Below are positions 23,303 through 26,626 of a DNA stretch of 26,626 nucleotides, in pieces. Origin of the DNA: JAIPEK01 sp041685935. Its GTDB lineage: Bacteria; Desulfobacterota; Desulfobacteria; Desulfobacterales; Desulfobacteraceae. The DNA is taken from contig JAWLES010000010.1 in the NCBI GenBank assembly GCA_041685935.1, forward strand, positions 1 through 26,626. The letters are read 5' to 3'. Under the pieces are notes generated by a model. The model made no database searches. It was not told the origin of the DNA and saw only the letters and a list, made by a program, of their open reading frames with translations. How positions within the stretch are numbered: position 1 is the stretch's first letter; every line of letters starts with the position of its first letter. Made by a program: the position numbers and the translations under genes.

Positions 23303-23327
23303 GAAAAGGGGGATAACGGCTTTTTTT
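23284..23327 (+). terminator. Attenuator terminator before ilvD
   Basis: A 13-bp outer stem (AAAAGCCGTTATC with GATAACGGCTTTT), a 2-nt bulge and a 4-bp CCCC/GGGG inner stem close a 5-nt GAAAA loop. A run of seven T (23321-23327) follows. It lies 17 bp before the ilvD ATG, so transcription of ilvD-ilvB must pass it. Confidence 0.95.
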
Positions 23328-23344
23328 ATTTCCGGGGGAATTTT

Positions 23345-25015
23345 ATGAGAAGCGACATTGCAAAAAAAGGAATCGCACGGGCACCTCACAGAAGCCTTAT
23401 GAAAGCGGTGGGATTTACCGACTCGGAGATTGAAAGGCCCCTTGTGGGGATAGCCAATTCAGCCAACGAACTGATTCCCGGGCATATGCATCTTGACCGG
23501 ATCGTGGAGGCGGTCAAGGCGGGGGTCTATTCGGCAGGGGGCACGCCCATGGCATTTTCCACAATCGGGGTCTGCGACGGCATCGCAATGAACCATACCG
23601 GGATGCACTATTCACTGGCAAGCAGGGAGCTGATCGCAGATTCAATTGAAGTAACCGCCATGGCCCACCCATTTGACGCCATAGTCATGGTGCCCAACTG
23701 CGACAAAATCGTTCCCGGCATGCTCATGGCGGCGGCAAGACTGAACATTCCCTGCATATTTGTCAGCGGCGGTCCGATGCTTGCCGGCAGGCACCCTGAA
23801 GACAGCGGAAAACAGATCGACCTTGTCAGTGTATTCGAAGCCGTGGGTGCTGCAAGGAGCGGAAAGATCACCGAGCAGCAGCTTCTGGATATTGAAAACT
23901 CGGCCTGCCCCACCTGCGGCTCATGTGCCGGGATGTTCACCGCCAACTCCATGAACTGCCTTACAGAGGCAATCGGCATGGGCCTTCCCGGCAACGGCAC
24001 GGTTCCGGCCCCTTTTTCCGAACGAATACGCCTTGCCAAACAGGCTGGAACAACAGTCATGTCCCTCCTGAACAAGTCGGTGACTCCGGATTGCATTCTC
24101 ACGGACAAGGCATTCAGAAACGCGCTTGCAGTTGACATGGCCCTCGGGTGTTCCACCAATACAGTACTTCACCTCAAGGCCGTCGCAAATGAAGCAGGGG
24201 TGGACATCGAACTTGACCTGATCAACGAAATCAGCGACATGACTCCCCATCTGTGCTCTCTGAGCCCGGCCGGTCCCCACAGGATCGAGGATCTCAACAC
24301 TGCAGGGGGAATACCCGCAGTGATGAAAACCCTGAACGATATCAGCCTGATTCATTCGGACTGCATGACCGCAACAGGGCTGACGGTCCGGGAAAACCTT
24401 GAAGGTGTCCGGGTAAAAGATCGATCCATTATCCGGCCTGCGGAGAACCCTTACCACGAACACGGGGGACTTGCGGTGCTGTTCGGGAACCTGGCTGAAG
24501 ACGGATGCGTGGTCAAGCAGTCCGCAGTGGTGGACAGGATGCTGAATCACAAGGGTCCTGCACGCGTTTTCAATTCCGAAGAGGAAGCCACCGAAGCCAT
24601 CATGAACAATTCGATTCAGAAGGGGGATGTGGTTGTGATCCGGTACGAAGGCCCTGCAGGCGGGCCCGGCATGAGGGAGATGCTGACCCCCACTTCAGCA
24701 ATTGCCGGAATGGGGCTTGACGACAGTGTGGCCTTGATCACGGACGGCAGATTCTCAGGCGGGACCAAAGGCGCATCCATAGGACACATTTCCCCTGAAG
24801 CTTTTCACGGAGGGCTTCTGGCAATTGTGCAAGAGAATGATGAAATTATCGTGGACATCCCCGGAAAAACACTTGAACTCAATGTGGACCGGGCTGAAAT
24901 TGAAAAGAGGTTTTCCAGCCTGCGGCAGCCTGAACCCAAAATCCGGAAAGGGTACATGGCAAAATACGCCGGCCGGGTAACATCCGCCGGAGACGGAGCT
25001 GTTTTTAAAGGATGA
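23345..25015 (+). CDS. ilvD: Dihydroxy-acid dehydratase IlvD
   Basis: The 556-residue protein is a full-length IlvD/Edd dehydratase. It has MVPNCDKIVPGMLMAA with Cys119, and ENSACPTCGSCAGMFTANSMNCL with Cys188, Cys191 and Cys194. These hold the iron-sulphur cluster Cys motifs. GLPGNGTVPAP, DMALGCSTNTVLHL, and the C-terminal RFSGGTKGASIGHISPEA are also present. It converts dihydroxyisovalerate or dihydroxymethylvalerate to the keto acids in the valine, leucine and isoleucine pathways. GGGGGAA lies about 6 nt before the ATG. It follows the attenuator and precedes ilvB by 13 bp in one operon. Confidence 0.98.
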   Translation: MRSDIAKKGIARAPHRSLMKAVGFTDSEIERPLVGIANSANELIPGHMHLDRIVEAVKAGVYSAGGTPMAFSTIGVCDGIAMNHTGMHYSLASRELIADSIEVTAMAHPFDAIVMVPNCDKIVPGMLMAAARLNIPCIFVSGGPMLAGRHPEDSGKQIDLVSVFEAVGAARSGKITEQQLLDIENSACPTCGSCAGMFTANSMNCLTEAIGMGLPGNGTVPAPFSERIRLAKQAGTTVMSLLNKSVTPDCILTDKAFRNALAVDMALGCSTNTVLHLKAVANEAGVDIELDLINEISDMTPHLCSLSPAGPHRIEDLNTAGGIPAVMKTLNDISLIHSDCMTATGLTVRENLEGVRVKDRSIIRPAENPYHEHGGLAVLFGNLAEDGCVVKQSAVVDRMLNHKGPARVFNSEEEATEAIMNNSIQKGDVVVIRYEGPAGGPGMREMLTPTSAIAGMGLDDSVALITDGRFSGGTKGASIGHISPEAFHGGLLAIVQENDEIIVDIPGKTLELNVDRAEIEKRFSSLRQPEPKIRKGYMAKYAGRVTSAGDGAVFKG

Positions 25016-25028
25016 ACGGAGAGGAGAT

Positions 25029-26626
25029 ATGAAACTTAAGGGAGCTGAAATACTGATCAAAATGATTAAGGAACAGGGGGTCGAAACGATCTTCGGATAT
25101 CCAGGAGGCGCCGCCATTGACATTTATGACGAGCTTTCCCGCCATGACGACCTCAGGCATGTTCTTACCCGCCATGAGCAGGGGGCGGTCCATGCGGCTG
25201 ACGCATATGCCAGGGCGGGTTCCTGTGTGGGAGTGGCACTTGTGACCTCCGGCCCGGGGGCCACCAACACCGTCACCGGAATCGCGTCCGCGTATATGGA
25301 TTCCATCCCGGTGGTGGTTTTCACAGGCCAGGTACCGACTGCCCTGATCGGGAATGATGCGTTCCAGGAAGTGGATATCGTAGGCATCACAAGGCCCTGC
25401 ACCAAGCACAACTACCTTGTCAAGGATGTAAAGGACCTTGCCAGAACCGTCAAGGAAGCATTTTTTCTCGCAAGCTCGGGACGGCCGGGCCCCGTACTTG
25501 TGGATCTTCCGAAAGACGTTATCCAGGCAGTGACCGAATTTGTCGATCCTGGGGAAATCTCCCTTAAAACATACAAACCCACCTACAAGCCCAACAAAAA
25601 GCAGGTGGCCAAGGTTGTGGACCTTATTGCAAAAGCGGAAAAGCCCCTGATATTCTCAGGCGGCGGAGTGGTCCTTTCAAAGGCTTCAGAGGAGCTTACA
25701 AAGCTTTCAAGGCTCACCAACATACCTGTGACAGCATCGCTCATGGGGCTCGGCAGCTTTCCCGGCACCGATCCCCTGTGGCTGGGCATGCCCGGAATGC
25801 ACGGCACCTACCGTGCCAACATGAGCATCGGCGAGTGCGATCTTATGATAGCAGTCGGAGTCCGGTTCGACGACAGGGTCACGGGAAAGGTGGAAACTTT
25901 CGCCCCCAATGCCCGCATCGTACAAATTGACATCGATCCCACCTCCATCCACAAGAACATCCCGGTGACCTGCCCCATTGTGGGAGACTGCAAAGAGACC
26001 CTGTCCATGCTCAACAGAATGTTGGAAGCTGCTGACAGGGACCTGGTCCGCCCGGAAAGAACCGGATGGCTGAACACCATAGAACAGTGGAAATCCACCA
26101 CTCCCCTTCGTTACGAACAGACCGAGGATATCATCAAACCCCAGTATGTGGTTGAAAGGCTCAATGAGCTCACAGACGGGGAGACCATCATCACCACGGA
26201 AGTGGGGCAGAACCAGATGTGGGCGGCCCAGTTTTTTCATTTTGACAAGCCCAACCACTTTATCACTTCAGGTGGACTCGGAGTCATGGGCTTCGGGCTT
26301 CCGGCAGCCATAGGAGCCAAGGCGGCATGCCCGGAAAAGACGGTCATCGACATTGCAGGTGACGGGAGCATCCAGATGAATATCCAGGAGCTGATGACTT
26401 CGGTTGAATCAAACTTCCCGGTCAAGATCGTCATCCTCAACAACGGGTGTCTCGGAATGGTCCGGCAGTGGCAGGAACTGTTTTACAATAAAAAATACTC
26501 CTCCACCCTGATGGAATGCTGTCCCGATTTCATTAAAATAGCTGAAGCTTACGGGGCAAAGGGTCTCAGGTGCACCCGGCCGGATGAAGTGGACCAGACC
26601 CTGAAAGAGGGGCTTTCATTGCCGGG
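25029..26626 (+). CDS. ilvB: Acetolactate synthase large (catalytic) subunit, 3' end cut
   Basis: The frame from ATG at 25029 (GAGGAG just upstream) stays open for 532 codons to the window edge, with about 30 residues missing compared with the usual 560-570. It shows the ThDP catalytic Glu50 in TRHEQGAVHAADAYARAG. It also has TSGPGATNTVTGIASAYMDS, AFQEVDIVGITRPCTKHNYL, and FAD-binding VGVRFDDRVTGKVE. The ThDP-Mg motif GDGSIQMNIQEL begins at residue 446 minus two and ends with ILNN. This is acetohydroxyacid synthase, the first common step of branched-chain amino acid synthesis. The small regulatory subunit ilvN would be expected next but is out of view. Confidence 0.97.
   Translation, partial: MKLKGAEILIKMIKEQGVETIFGYPGGAAIDIYDELSRHDDLRHVLTRHEQGAVHAADAYARAGSCVGVALVTSGPGATNTVTGIASAYMDSIPVVVFTGQVPTALIGNDAFQEVDIVGITRPCTKHNYLVKDVKDLARTVKEAFFLASSGRPGPVLVDLPKDVIQAVTEFVDPGEISLKTYKPTYKPNKKQVAKVVDLIAKAEKPLIFSGGGVVLSKASEELTKLSRLTNIPVTASLMGLGSFPGTDPLWLGMPGMHGTYRANMSIGECDLMIAVGVRFDDRVTGKVETFAPNARIVQIDIDPTSIHKNIPVTCPIVGDCKETLSMLNRMLEAADRDLVRPERTGWLNTIEQWKSTTPLRYEQTEDIIKPQYVVERLNELTDGETIITTEVGQNQMWAAQFFHFDKPNHFITSGGLGVMGFGLPAAIGAKAACPEKTVIDIAGDGSIQMNIQELMTSVESNFPVKIVILNNGCLGMVRQWQELFYNKKYSSTLMECCPDFIKIAEAYGAKGLRCTRPDEVDQTLKEGLSLP

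Noticed and set aside
23921..24550. Minus-strand 209-codon open frame inside ilvD
   Set aside because: It is the shadow of a highly conserved enzyme and shows no coherent protein features.
1..26626. CRISPR arrays, insertion sequences, prophage genes, tRNA or rRNA genes
   Set aside because: No regularly spaced repeats, transposase or integrase motifs, cloverleaf-like sequences or rRNA segments were seen on reading the window.

Overview
The window looks like chromosomal DNA of a Gram-negative bacterium, most probably a Desulfobacterota (deltaproteobacterial) relative. It carries a complete Tol-Pal envelope system, HflK/HflC, RuvCAB, GroES/GroEL, CmoA/CmoB, LarB and an FmdB-type zinc ribbon. 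The lineage is inferred from gene content and protein style. No rRNA or tRNA gene was seen.

From about 1 to 20,225 almost every gene lies on the minus strand. Read in transcription order from the right these are cmoA-cmoB; hflK-hflC; a small HExxH protein; fmdB-like, groES and groEL; tolQ-tolR-tolA-tolB-pal-cpoB; ruvC-ruvA-ruvB; a four-gene peptidoglycan and cell-shape block; rplM-rpsI; and the start of an exonuclease I gene cut by the window edge. The one exception is a 31-codon, TTG-started plus-strand gene at 16036-16131 that encodes a bS22/COX24-type ribosomal mini-protein.

The cell-shape block (1306-5439) follows ruvB by 6 bp. It encodes a Csd6/Pgp2-like YkuD enzyme, a single-pass membrane protein with a coiled coil, a Csd4/Pgp1-like M14 carboxypeptidase with the Gln-x-x-Glu zinc motif, and a bactofilin. 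This is the toolkit that sets helical or curved shape in Helicobacter and Campylobacter, but here it sits as one compact cluster apparently cotranscribed with ruvCAB.

From about 20,300 rightward most genes are on the plus strand: a chromosomal ParM-like actin, larB, a minus-strand remnant of an NMT1/THI5-type sensor protein, and the ilvD-ilvB operon. Upstream of ilvD is a complete attenuator: a TTGACA promoter, a 29-residue leader peptide with 13 branched-chain residues in a 14-residue stretch, an alternative antiterminator pairing, and a strong intrinsic terminator. ilvB runs off the right edge.

The three most interesting items are the compact shape cluster with its unrecognised membrane protein, the ilv attenuator with mutually exclusive helices visible in the sequence, and the orphan actin gene divergent from cmoAB.
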